From CAHJXG01 sp964235485 (GTDB taxonomy: Bacteria > Pseudomonadota > Alphaproteobacteria > Acetobacterales > Acetobacteraceae), in assembly GCA_964235485.1 (NCBI GenBank), contig CAXSAZ010000001.1:409063-473062 (forward strand): 64,000 nt of DNA, read 5' to 3'. Positions 29,135-39,582 of this stretch are shown piece after piece (the stretch's first letter is position 1; each line of letters begins with the position of its first letter). The position numbers and the translations under genes were made by a program. The notes under the pieces were generated by a model. That model searched no databases, had not been told where the DNA came from, and saw only the letters and a program-made list of their open reading frames with translations.

Positions 29135-30105
29135 TCCCCGGGCTTTCCGCCATGGGACGCCGGGCCAACTCGTCACACGGCGGCCTTGACTGCGCCGGCG
29201 GCTCGGCGACTGCGCTGGTGACGCCGTTCCGGGATGGGCGGGTTGACGACGGCGCGCTGATGGCCCTGTGCGAGCGGCAGGTCAAGGCGGGAACGTCCGC
29301 CCTCGTCGTGTGCGGCAGCACGGGCGAGGCGCCGGCCTTGTCAGCCGCGGAGCAGGCGCGGGTCGTCGCCTTGGCTGTGGAGGTCGCGGCGGGCCGGGTC
29401 CCAGTCATCGCCGGGTGCGGCGCCCCGGCGACGGACGCGGCGACCGTTCTCGCGGTCGGCGCGGCGCGGAACGGGGCGGCGGGGCTGCTGTGCGCCGCTC
29501 CGCCTTATGTCCGGCCGACGCAGGAAGGCATCGCGGCGCACGTCCGGGCGGTGGCGCACGCCGCCGACCTGCCGGTGATCCTGTATGACGTGCCCGGGCG
29601 CGTCGGCACCGCGGTTGCGGACGAAACCGTGGCACGCCTGCACGAGGGCGGCCTGGTGGCGGCGATCAAGGACGCGGCGGGCGACCTGTCGCGGCCGGCG
29701 CGGCTGCACGCGCTGTGCGGCGGGGCGCTGATCCAGTTCTCCGGCGACGACGCGACCGCGCCGGCGCACCGCGCCATGGGCGGGCACGGGTGCATCTCGG
29801 TTTCGGCGAACCTGGCACCTGGGCTGTGCGCGCGGCTGCACGCCGCATGGGACCGGGGCGACCTCATCGAGTTCGCCCGGCTTCGCGACCTGCTGGCGCC
29901 CTTGCACCAGGCGCTGTTCGGGGAAAGCAACCCCATTCCGGTCAAGGCCGCGCTGTGCATGGCCGGCCTGTGCGGCGGCGACCTGCGCCTGCCGCTCACC
30001 CGGGCGCGCGGCGGCACGCTCGACGCGCTGAGCCGCCTGCTTCCTGGCCTGATGGAGGCCGAAGGCAGCGACGCGGCGCTGCCGCGCCTGACACTGGTGA
30101 CGTGA
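29125..30105 (+). CDS. Dihydrodipicolinate synthase family aldolase
   Basis: A 326-residue class I aldolase of the DapA/NAL family. It has the N-terminal TALVTPF, the GSTGEAPALS substrate-binding motif, YDVPGR with the catalytic tyrosine, and the Schiff-base lysine in AAIKDAAGD. True DapA condenses pyruvate with aspartate semialdehyde for lysine synthesis; relatives act on sialic acid, sugar acids and hydroxyproline derivatives. The gap between PPYVRPTQEGI and YDVPGR fits DapA well. The start may instead be the ATG at 29152. It heads a string of very small overlapping genes, which is not the usual dapA setting. Confidence 0.85.
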   Translation: MRLIPGLSAMGRRANSSHGGLDCAGGSATALVTPFRDGRVDDGALMALCERQVKAGTSALVVCGSTGEAPALSAAEQARVVALAVEVAAGRVPVIAGCGAPATDAATVLAVGAARNGAAGLLCAAPPYVRPTQEGIAAHVRAVAHAADLPVILYDVPGRVGTAVADETVARLHEGGLVAAIKDAAGDLSRPARLHALCGGALIQFSGDDATAPAHRAMGGHGCISVSANLAPGLCARLHAAWDRGDLIEFARLRDLLAPLHQALFGESNPIPVKAALCMAGLCGGDLRLPLTRARGGTLDALSRLLPGLMEAEGSDAALPRLTLVT

Positions 30106-30111
30106 GCTGCC

Positions 30112-30360
30112 ATGCGCCTGTCTCATGTCGGTTCGGCTCATGTCGGTTCGGCGGTGCAAGTCGCCCTTGCGCTCGGCCTTGCCCTTGTCGCGGCGCCGGT
30201 GGTCCGGACCGTGACCGCCGAGCTTGACAACACGGTGGGGCGGGCCTGGCCGTTCTCGTTGACGCGCTGCGCGTCGCCGACGACGCCGGGTTGCCGGAAT
30301 GTGGCCGCGTGGCCCGTCCTGCGCCCGCCCGCCGGTCCCATCGGGATGGGGCGCCTGTGA
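30112..30360 (+). CDS. Small protein with N-terminal hydrophobic segment, unknown
   Basis: An 82-residue frame starting 6 bases after the aldolase stop. Residues 14-34 (SAVQVALALGLALVAAPVV) are hydrophobic, like a signal peptide or single membrane anchor; the rest is Pro/Arg-rich with two cysteines. Codon third positions are strongly G/C, and the TGA overlaps the next gene's GTG (GTGA). A 15-base tandem repeat at its 5' end encodes SHVGSAHVGSA. No family recognised. Confidence 0.45.
   Translation: MRLSHVGSAHVGSAVQVALALGLALVAAPVVRTVTAELDNTVGRAWPFSLTRCASPTTPGCRNVAAWPVLRPPAGPIGMGRL
30123..30152 (+). repeat. Two tandem copies of a 15-base unit
   Basis: The unit TCATGTCGGTTCGGC occurs twice without a gap inside the 5' end of the small gene at 30112. 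The length is a multiple of three, so the repeat adds five codons without breaking the frame. Confidence 0.9.
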
Positions 30361-30518
30361 CCGGCGCCCGGCAGCCCGTGGCCAGGCACGCCCATGCCAT
30401 CGACGTGGTTTCCCGGGATCGGGCCGCCTGCTTCGTGGGCCGCCGCGGCGGGCTGTGCTTCACGAGCGCGCAAACAGTCCGGGATGCCGCCGCGCCGCGG
30501 CCTGCGGGGGCGCGTTGA
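30357..30518 (+). CDS. Very small protein, unknown, translationally coupled
   Basis: A 53-residue frame starting with GTG inside the previous stop (GTGA) and ending in TGATG with the next gene. It contains DVVSRDRAACFVGRRGG and LCFTSAQTVRD, with two cysteines. The coupling on both sides and the high third-position G/C argue that it is translated, but its size makes this uncertain. No family recognised. Confidence 0.35.
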   Translation: MTGARQPVARHAHAIDVVSRDRAACFVGRRGGLCFTSAQTVRDAAAPRPAGAR

Positions 30519-30925
30519 TGCCTGCGCCTGCGTTCTCCATCGCGGAGGCCCTGATAGCGGTCCGCTGGGCGGAGCAGGTCGCCCCGCTCGGCTACCGGGT
30601 CGTCATCACGCCCTGCTACGCGCAGGCCGAGGAGGTCATCGAGGTTTACGTTCCCCGGGCGAGGGCGCCGGCGTTCCGGGCGCGTCGCGCCGCCGCCTCG
30701 ATCCTGGTCACGGACTGCGTTGGCCTGACGCTATCCTGCCCGACGCTGGCGGATGCGCTGCTGGCCATGGCGCCCCTGCCGAAGTCTGGCCGGCGAGCGA
30801 TGCTGAAGGGCGGCAGTCCCGCGTGGCTCCCCGTGCCGGCCGGTCCGCGAGGCGGCGCCTGGTCCCGCGCCGGCCGGTCCATGTCCGGCCTCCTGTCCCT
30901 GATGGCCGGTCCCTCCCGGTCATAG
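30518..30925 (+). CDS. Small protein of unknown function
   Basis: A 135-residue frame whose ATG overlaps the preceding stop by one base. The first 85 residues look like a compact folded domain (EALIAVRWAEQVAPLGYRVV, YVPRARAPAFRARRAAASIL); the tail is Gly/Ser/Arg-rich. No signal peptide. It closes the chain of small genes downstream of the aldolase and stops 47 bases before the end of the convergent helicase gene. No family recognised. Confidence 0.45.
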   Translation: MPAPAFSIAEALIAVRWAEQVAPLGYRVVITPCYAQAEEVIEVYVPRARAPAFRARRAAASILVTDCVGLTLSCPTLADALLAMAPLPKSGRRAMLKGGSPAWLPVPAGPRGGAWSRAGRSMSGLLSLMAGPSRS

Positions 30926-30971
30926 CCCATAGCCCCTTTCTATCCAGGCCGTCCCAGAGGCGCTGACCTTC

Positions 30972-33353
<2,382 letters not shown>

Positions 33354-33450
33354 GACTGTGCAGCCGTCAAATGCAAATGGCGACCGAGCGAGATGTTCAG
33401 CCGGAAGCTCAAGCCGCGCATCCATTCCTTCGCCCGGGCGTTGCGTCGCT

Positions 33451-34011
33451 ATGGCAACACGATCGAAAGCGCCGGGCACGCCGGCGCAGCGCGGCAAGAC
33501 CTCCGGCCAAGGGGAAGCCGCCCCGGCCAAGCCCAAGGCGCGGCGCAGCCGCAGCCCAGCCGCCAAGCAGCCGGAGCCGGAAAGCACCCTTGCGCCGCCG
33601 AAACAGGCGGACCAGCCGCAATTGCGCGAGGCGTCGTCCGGTCTTGTTGAGCCACCCGCGGCGACGGGGGCTGCCGGCACACACGAGCTTGGTGCGCCGG
33701 AAGCGCTGAAGGCGCTGACCGAGATGGTCGCCGCGGGCATCGACGCGCTTGCGGCGCTTCGCGAAGAGGTGCGCGGGGTGAACCGCCGGCTCGACCAGCT
33801 TGCGGCTGGGCGCGCCCAGCCTGCCGCTGCGTCCGACGTCGACGATTACTCCTTCGGGCGCGACCGCGACCCGGGCGACGCCGTGCCGCCGGGCGTCGCA
33901 GCGGCCACGCCCGCGCCGCTGACCGACACCGACGAGGCCATATTGCACACGTTGGAGGAACTGCCGAAGCGTGCGGGACGGGGCAGGCGCGGGCCGCGCG
34001 CCAAGGCCTGA
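33451..34011 (+). CDS. Low-complexity Lys/Ala/Pro-rich protein
   Basis: A 186-residue protein with a basic, disordered N-terminal half (repeated KAPGTPAQRGK, AKPKARRSRSPAAKQ), a helical centre (EALKALTEMVAAGIDALAALREEVRGVNRRLDQLAAG, about residues 86-125) and a C-terminal helix (DTDEAILHTLEELPKRAGRGRRG). The composition is that of nucleic-acid-associated or scaffold proteins, but no named domain is visible. It is divergent from recD2, sharing a roughly 100-base upstream region. Confidence 0.6.
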   Translation: MATRSKAPGTPAQRGKTSGQGEAAPAKPKARRSRSPAAKQPEPESTLAPPKQADQPQLREASSGLVEPPAATGAAGTHELGAPEALKALTEMVAAGIDALAALREEVRGVNRRLDQLAAGRAQPAAASDVDDYSFGRDRDPGDAVPPGVAAATPAPLTDTDEAILHTLEELPKRAGRGRRGPRAKA

Positions 34012-34017
34012 GGCGTT

Positions 34018-34623
34018 TCAGCCGGCGGCGGGGAAGGTGCCCTCGAACGCGCTTTCACTGATCGGGCGACGGGCGTTGGGCTGCTCGCGCGCACGCACCG
34101 CTTCCGGCAGGCGCGCCGGGTCGCCGCGCCGGCCCACCGCGATCATCTGCTCGACCCGGTAGCCGATGGGCACGCCGAGTTCGGCGAACGCGCGGTTCAT
34201 GTCGAAGCCGACCATGCCATGCGCCTGGTATCCCATCCGCGTCGCCTGCAGCGCGAAATAAGCCCAGCCGGCGCCCGCGTCGTGAGTATGGCTGTAGGAC
34301 GGCACCTCGCCCTCCTTGCCCGGCACGGCCATGGTGGATTTGGACAGCAGCACCAGCAACGCGCCGGCGTCCTTGCTCCAAGCGCGGTTGCTTTCGGCCA
34401 GAAAACCCAGGAACTGCTCCCAATGCGGCCCGTCCTTGAGGGCGTATAGGAAGCGCCAGGGCTGCGAGTTGTAGGAGGACGGCGCCCAACGGGCGGCCTC
34501 CAGCATGGCCATCAGATCCTCGCGCGGCACGGGCTGGCCGTCATAGGCGCGGGGCGACCAGCGTTCAAGGAACACTGGATCAATGGGATGCTCGGCGGTG
34601 CGATTGTTGACGGTCAGAGGCAT
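34018..34623 (-). CDS. Nitroreductase family protein
   Basis: A 201-residue FMN-dependent oxidoreductase. The N-terminal RWSPRAYDGQPV and ARWAPSSYNSQPWRFLYA are the FMN-binding landmarks of the family, and LGVPIGYRVEQMIAVG near residue 150 is the C-terminal flavin motif. Enzymes of this class reduce nitro groups, quinones or enones with NAD(P)H. It converges with the low-complexity gene, ending 6 bases away, and shows no operon partner. Confidence 0.93.
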   Translation of the reverse strand: MPLTVNNRTAEHPIDPVFLERWSPRAYDGQPVPREDLMAMLEAARWAPSSYNSQPWRFLYALKDGPHWEQFLGFLAESNRAWSKDAGALLVLLSKSTMAVPGKEGEVPSYSHTHDAGAGWAYFALQATRMGYQAHGMVGFDMNRAFAELGVPIGYRVEQMIAVGRRGDPARLPEAVRAREQPNARRPISESAFEGTFPAAG

Positions 34624-35041
34624 AGGGCGCTTTCACGGTTGAACACAAGACGGCTGCCGGCGGGGTGGCCGGGGCCGCTTGCGCAGCAGTTTGCCCCCGC
34701 AACGCCAGCGGTCAATAGAGTGCCTGGCGCTGCCCGCTTCCTGCGGCGCCAGGCGCGTCCCGCGCGCAGCCTGGCAGATCGCGCGCCGGCATCCCAAAAT
34801 GTCCTGATGCCGACATTATCAAGTACCGCAGCGACGCATCAGAATTGTCATATGAACAATCAGGTAGATAAAAAGATGTAATCGTTAGTGATCTGTAGAA
34901 GTTCAGACAGTCTGCACGCGGTTGTTATCCTCATGCCTTAGAATAGCCTTCATCATTCAAGCTGACCCTCTTGCAGCCATGGCGTGTTTAGAGTTGTCTC
35001 GCTGCTAATCTCCATTCGGGTCGAAAACGTCTTAAACAGAA
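34624..35041 (+). other. Intergenic region, AT-rich promoter zone
   Basis: 418 bases without a gene. The first 170 are normal high-GC sequence; about 34795-35040 is markedly A/T-rich for this genome. TTGTCA at 34845-34850 and ATAAAA at 34868-34873 are 17 bases apart and could be a sigma-70-like promoter for the gene at 35042; this is a weak call. It probably also holds the nitroreductase promoter on the other strand. Confidence 0.4.
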
Positions 35042-36196
35042 ATGAGCGCGTCACATCCTTTGCTTTATCTCAGTCAGGCCCGGGCCGCCGCGGAGCTGGT
35101 GAGCGCCGTGGCGCACGGGGATGCGTGCGTGAGCCTGATGTGCGAGCCAGGCCTCAGCACAGCCGCGGTGCTGGACGAGGCGGAGAACGAGCTGTCCGGC
35201 CACGGCCTTCGCTGCGTGCGCATCTATGGTCCTGCGTCGGGCGGGTTGAGCCTTCGGGACCTCGTAGGGCAGATCGTGGCCCGGGCCGACCCGGACGCCC
35301 TCACGGACGCTGACCTGAAAGCTGGGTTCGTGACACTGACCGAACCCGGCGAAGGCCACGACCGGGTGGTCCTGCTGGTCACCGAGGCCCAGAACCTGCT
35401 GCCCGCGGCCATGCGGTATATCCAGCTTGCCTGCCGTTCCAGCCCGAAACTGCGCGTCGCGCTGGCCGGCCAGCCCGGCTTGGCCGGAGCCTTGGCGCCC
35501 GATGAGTTCGCCGACCTCCGCCAGCGCATCACCCATACGCTCAGGCTGCCCGGTCCCATGCAGAACAAGGCGCCGGGGCCATGGTCCGTGCTGGCCGGCC
35601 TTCGCGGGGGCGGCGCCGGGCCGCTGGTCAGGCTGGGCGTGGCCGCCGCGTCCGTGCTTCTGATCGCGGCGGCGGGGTGGCATCTTGGGCCTGTTCCTTC
35701 GGAAGCCGCCATGCACGCAGGCGACGCCGGCTTGGGCGAGCAGGCCGCCCTGGTCCGTGCCGCGCCCGGAATGCCCGCCGCCCCGCCAAGCCCGGCCGAG
35801 CCGTCTGTTGCGCAGCAGACGGACGACGCAGCCCTAGAAAGGCAAGCAGAATTGCCGCCGGAGCCGGCTCCCGCAAACGCTTCGGTGCCAGGAAACGCCG
35901 ACACGCCGACCGAAGACAACGCTGGCGATGCCTCGCCCGCTCCCACCCTGTCATCGGGCGTCACGGAGCCGGTCCCGCCGCCACAGCCGCGCAGCAGCCC
36001 GGCAGACACGCTTCCACCCAACGATCCTTCGCCGGCGTGGCGCCCGCGCGGCGGAACGGAGCGGGCGGCGGCGACCCTGCCGACCCGCCCCGCCGGCGAG
36101 CGGCGCTGCCGCGACATCGTGTTCCATGCCCAATCAGGAAAGGACCTTTCCAATGCCGACCATTCATTCCTGCGCGACGGCTGCCGCGCCAAGTAG
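35042..36196 (+). CDS. ExeA-like membrane protein with degenerate AAA domain
   Basis: A 384-residue protein. The first 170 residues follow the ExeA/GspA-type AAA layout, with VVLLVTEAQNLLPAAMRYIQLACRSSP-like Walker B helix pattern and a C-terminal LRQRITHTLRLPG sensor-like segment, but the P-loop reads CEPGLSTAAV: the lysine is replaced by T40 and the Walker B Asp by T114, so ATP hydrolysis is unlikely. A membrane helix spans about 195-213, then a 150-residue Pro/Ala-rich periplasmic tail. It overlaps the lipoprotein gene by 44 bases, suggesting a joint envelope role. Confidence 0.65.
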   Translation: MSASHPLLYLSQARAAAELVSAVAHGDACVSLMCEPGLSTAAVLDEAENELSGHGLRCVRIYGPASGGLSLRDLVGQIVARADPDALTDADLKAGFVTLTEPGEGHDRVVLLVTEAQNLLPAAMRYIQLACRSSPKLRVALAGQPGLAGALAPDEFADLRQRITHTLRLPGPMQNKAPGPWSVLAGLRGGGAGPLVRLGVAAASVLLIAAAGWHLGPVPSEAAMHAGDAGLGEQAALVRAAPGMPAAPPSPAEPSVAQQTDDAALERQAELPPEPAPANASVPGNADTPTEDNAGDASPAPTLSSGVTEPVPPPQPRSSPADTLPPNDPSPAWRPRGGTERAAATLPTRPAGERRCRDIVFHAQSGKDLSNADHSFLRDGCRAK

Positions 36197-37436
36197 GCCG
36201 GGCCGGTTTCTCGCGGCGGCGGCCACCGCCGCCCTGCTGAGCGCCTGCGCCGCTCCGCAACCTCAACTGGCCGAGCGCTCGGCGGCGGAGTCGCCATCAA
36301 CGGAAGCGCAGCCGTTCGACGCCGCCATAAACAACCTCGCCACCACGCTGGTCGCCCACGCGCAGCTCAACCCGTCCGAGCAGCGCGTCCTCATCGTCGA
36401 TCCGCCGGTTGACCAGACAACGGTCAGGCACTCCGCGGTGACGCGCGACGTGGAGCGCCGGATCGTGAACGTCGTGGGCCAACGCTTTCCCAACCTCCAA
36501 CCCACCCCCCTGGCCGAGGACGCGCTGGAGCGCCAGCCCGTCATGGTGCTGAGCTGCATGATCCCGGTGGTCGGGCCGGGCGAAACGAAGGCCGACCTTG
36601 ACGGGGTGCCCAAAACGTATCGCATCTGGGCCTCGCTCTCCGACACCCGCACGAACAAGATCATCTCGTCGGAAACCGTTTGGGTGCGGGCGGAGGATGT
36701 GGACTCGACGCCGACCAAGTTCTTCCGGGACAGCCCGGCCTGGGCGATGGACGGCAGTATGCGGGCCTACCTGAAGGTCTGTGGCGGCAAGCCGGGCGAG
36801 ACCATGGACCCGGCCTACCTGAGCGGCATGGGAACCTCCGCCGTCGTCAACCGGGCGATTGCCGCCTATGAAGGCGGGCGCTACCCGGAGGCGCTGGCCT
36901 ACTACACCCAAGCCAGCCAACTGCCCGGCGGCGACCAGATGCGGGTGTGGAACGGGGCATACCTGACCAACGTGGCCCTTGGGCGGACGCGGGAAGCCGA
37001 GGAAGCGTTCGGCAAGATGGTGGATGCCGGGCTGGCGCAGGGCAAGCTCGCGGTAAAGTTCGTGTTCCGCCCGGCCTCCGTCCAGTTCTGGCCGGACCCG
37101 GCGGTGAGCGGGCAGTACCCGATATGGCTCCGCGAGATCGCGCAACGCAGCGCCGCCCGCAACGCTTGCCTGCTGGTGGTCGGCCATAGCAGCCCCACCG
37201 GCACGCCGGCCGCCAACGAGATCCTGTCCGAGCGGCGGGCGCAGTTCGTGCGCGGGCAGATGGTGCGGCGCGCCGCCGTGCTGCAGGCGCGGACGGAAGC
37301 GCGCGGGCGTGGGGCGCGCGATCCGCTGGTCGGCACCGGCAAGGACAATGCCTCCGACGTGCTGGACCGCCGCGTGGAGTTCCAGCCGCAAGCGTGCAGC
37401 ACGCTGCGCGCGGAGCGGATGCCGGGCCGCGTTTGA
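36153..37436 (+). CDS. OmpA-like-domain lipoprotein
   Basis: A 427-residue exported lipoprotein: signal peptide with lipobox L29-S30-A31-C32. The middle (about 60-230) is an uncharacterised domain with the FPNLQPTPLAEDAL and TYRIWASLSDTRTNKIISSE segments, a short TPR-like stretch follows (YEGGRYPEALAYYTQASQ), and the C-terminal 120 residues form an OmpA-like peptidoglycan-binding domain (VKFVFRPASVQFW ... LLVVGHSSPTG ... LSERRAQFVRGQMV ... LDRRVEFQ). An AGGAAAGG ribosome-binding site precedes the ATG, which lies inside the upstream gene. Confidence 0.82.
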   Translation: MPTIHSCATAAAPSRPGRFLAAAATAALLSACAAPQPQLAERSAAESPSTEAQPFDAAINNLATTLVAHAQLNPSEQRVLIVDPPVDQTTVRHSAVTRDVERRIVNVVGQRFPNLQPTPLAEDALERQPVMVLSCMIPVVGPGETKADLDGVPKTYRIWASLSDTRTNKIISSETVWVRAEDVDSTPTKFFRDSPAWAMDGSMRAYLKVCGGKPGETMDPAYLSGMGTSAVVNRAIAAYEGGRYPEALAYYTQASQLPGGDQMRVWNGAYLTNVALGRTREAEEAFGKMVDAGLAQGKLAVKFVFRPASVQFWPDPAVSGQYPIWLREIAQRSAARNACLLVVGHSSPTGTPAANEILSERRAQFVRGQMVRRAAVLQARTEARGRGARDPLVGTGKDNASDVLDRRVEFQPQACSTLRAERMPGRV

Positions 37437-37451
37437 CGCCAGCCGGCGGCG

Positions 37452-38531
37452 CTACGCCGCGGCCTCGCGCCGCAGCAGCGCCGCCTTGCGGTCGATGCCC
37501 CAGCGGTAGCCCGACAGCGCGCCGTCGGAGCGGACCACGCGGTGGCACGGGATCGCCACCGCCAGGGTGTTGGCGGCGCAGGCCTGCGCCACCGCCCGCA
37601 CCGCGGCCGGGGCGCCCACCGCGGCGGCGATGTCGCGGTAGCTCGCGGTGACGCCGGCCGGCAGCGCGCGCAAGGCTTGCCACACGCGCTGCTGGAAGGC
37701 GGTGCCGCGGATGTCGAGGGGAAGGTCGAACCCTTGGCCCGGCGCCTCGACGAGGCCGACGACCCGGGCCACCGTGGCCTCGAACGCCGGGTCGCCGCCG
37801 AGGAGGTCGGCTTTTGGAAACCGGTCCTGCAAGCCGCGCACCATCGCGTCGGGGTCGTCGCCGAACGCGATGGCGCAGATGCCCGTCTCGGTCGCGGCGA
37901 CCAGGATGGCGCCGAGCGAGCACTGGCCCACGGCGAAGCGGATGGCCGCGCCGGGTCCGCCCTTGCGGTAGGCGCCCGGGGTCATGCCCAGGCGGCCGGA
38001 TGCGCCCTCGTAGAACCGGCTGGGCGCGTTGAAGCCTGCCTCGTAGATCGCGTGGGTGATGCTGCTTGCCGTGACCAGCCCGTCTTGCAGCCGCGCCGCC
38101 CGGCGGGCGGCGGCGTAGGCTTTCGGGGTGACGCCCGTGACCTGCTTGAACAAGCGGTGCAGATGGAACGGGCTGACGCCGACCCGGCGGGCGATCTCTG
38201 CCAGCGCCGGCGCGTCCTCCGCCGCGTCGAGGAGGCGGCAGGCACGGCGGACGGTTTCGGCTTGCCGCTCCGCCTGGCTCGCCTCGTTGGGACGGCAGCG
38301 CTTGCAGGCGCGGAAGCCGGCCCGCTCCGCGGCGGCGCAGGTGGGGTGGAAGGAAATGTTCTCGCGCCGGGCCAGCCGCGCCGCGCAGCTCGGCCGGCAA
38401 TACACGCCGGTGGTCCGCACGCCGAAAACAAAGGCGCCGTCCTGCGAGCGGTCGCGGCGCTGGACCGCCGCGTAGCGCCCGTCATCGCCCGGCTTCGGCT
38501 CGAAGGGTTGGACGCTCACGTTTGCCTCCAT
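37452..38531 (-). CDS. ada: Ada: bifunctional DNA alkyltransferase/transcription regulator
   Basis: Adaptive-response protein (359 residues). The N-terminal domain has the zinc/methyl-acceptor cysteines C45, C49, C76 and C79, which take methyl groups from phosphotriesters; an AraC-type helix-turn-helix follows (about 95-190, with VGVSPFHLHRLFKQVTGVTPKAY); the C-terminal O6-methylguanine transferase domain has C329 in IPCHRVV. All catalytic residues are present, so it should repair DNA and activate its own promoter once methylated. Confidence 0.96.
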   Translation of the reverse strand: MEANVSVQPFEPKPGDDGRYAAVQRRDRSQDGAFVFGVRTTGVYCRPSCAARLARRENISFHPTCAAAERAGFRACKRCRPNEASQAERQAETVRRACRLLDAAEDAPALAEIARRVGVSPFHLHRLFKQVTGVTPKAYAAARRAARLQDGLVTASSITHAIYEAGFNAPSRFYEGASGRLGMTPGAYRKGGPGAAIRFAVGQCSLGAILVAATETGICAIAFGDDPDAMVRGLQDRFPKADLLGGDPAFEATVARVVGLVEAPGQGFDLPLDIRGTAFQQRVWQALRALPAGVTASYRDIAAAVGAPAAVRAVAQACAANTLAVAIPCHRVVRSDGALSGYRWGIDRKAALLRREAAA

Positions 38532-38534
38532 GGC

Positions 38535-39002
38535 TCAGGCCCGCTCGATGCGTGCGGCGTAGCAGCCGCGCTTGGCGTAATGGGCGTGCAGGTAGCGGAC
38601 GCCGGGGTTGGCGAAGAACCGCCCGATAACGCCTTCGAGTTCCTGCCCGGCGACGACATCCGCGTCCACCATTTGATGATTGCCGTCGAAGGCGCGCAAC
38701 GAGATCAGGCGCCCGCGCAACGGCTCCGGCACCTTGTCCGTCTCGTTGTAGGCCCGTTCCGCCCCTTCGCGGACAAAGATCGCATGGCTGGCGCAATACG
38801 GGGTGTCGGCCGGCTGGTGGGTGTAGTTGAGCAGCAGCAGCGTTTCGCCCGGCTCGGCGTCGCGGATCTCAACACGGTCCGGGAAGCCGGGCTTCGCGTC
38901 GGCGACGTGGCGCTGAACGCCGTGCGCGGCGAGCGCGGCGTTGGACAGGCCGTAAAGGCGGCGGAACGGCGCCGGGTCGAGGCCGAGGGTGCGAAAGGAC
39001 AT
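38535..39002 (-). CDS. DUF1203 family protein
   Basis: A 155-residue cytoplasmic protein of the DUF1203 family, recognised by LLLNYTHQPADTPYCASHAIFV, ISLRAFDGNHQMVDADVV and YLHAHYAKRGCYAARI. Its biochemical role is unknown. The ATG at 39002 follows an AAGGAGC site. It ends three bases before ada starts on the same strand, so it is probably the first gene of an ada operon. Confidence 0.85.
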   Translation of the reverse strand: MSFRTLGLDPAPFRRLYGLSNAALAAHGVQRHVADAKPGFPDRVEIRDAEPGETLLLLNYTHQPADTPYCASHAIFVREGAERAYNETDKVPEPLRGRLISLRAFDGNHQMVDADVVAGQELEGVIGRFFANPGVRYLHAHYAKRGCYAARIERA

Positions 39003-39171
39003 GATCTGCTCCTTTGTTGAGGAGCAGGAGCATGGACCGTTCCAGCGGGGCGGCCATCCCGATCCTTGCTGTCCAATCCCGAACCGCGCGCCGCCACGTT
39101 TTTGCCATCCGGACGGATGAAGCTTTCGCCAGGTGGCCGCGTTTGCCTTTGGCCAACATGAGGAGTTTTCG

Positions 39172-39423
39172 ATGAAGAAGCTTACTGCTTTGATGCTTGC
39201 CAGCCTTGCAACCGTCGCCATCACGGCGGCTCCCTTGGCCGCGCACGCCGAGGACAGCCAGCCGAAGCCGAAGGGCGGCACCCTCAAGGGCGCTGCGGTG
39301 GGTGGCGTGGCCGGCCACATGATGGGCGGGCACACCAAGACCGGCGCCGCGGTCGGCGCGGCAGCCGGCCACCACGAGAAAACCAAGTCCCAGGACCGCA
39401 TCAACAACGGCCAACAGCCCTAG
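39172..39423 (+). CDS. Small exported glycine-zipper-like protein
   Basis: An 83-residue protein: signal peptide of about 26 residues (ALMLASLATVAITAAPLAAHA), then a Gly/Ala-rich segment with regularly spaced glycines (GAAVGGVAGHMMGG and GAAVGAAAGHH) similar to glycine-zipper membrane motifs, and a polar tail. The start has an AGGAG site. Probably periplasmic or outer-membrane associated; function unknown. Confidence 0.75.
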   Translation: MKKLTALMLASLATVAITAAPLAAHAEDSQPKPKGGTLKGAAVGGVAGHMMGGHTKTGAAVGAAAGHHEKTKSQDRINNGQQP

Positions 39424-39582
39424 CCGCAGCCCCGGCGTCGTCCTGCGCCGCCCGTTGCGGCGCGGCACCCCCATGGAGCCGGCGTAGCGTCCGTTTCCTG
39501 GGTTGCCGCGCCGTGACCAGGCGCCGCCGCCCCGGTGTCGGAAAGGTGTCAAAGCCGCCGCCCACCCGTTAGGGTGGCCGCC

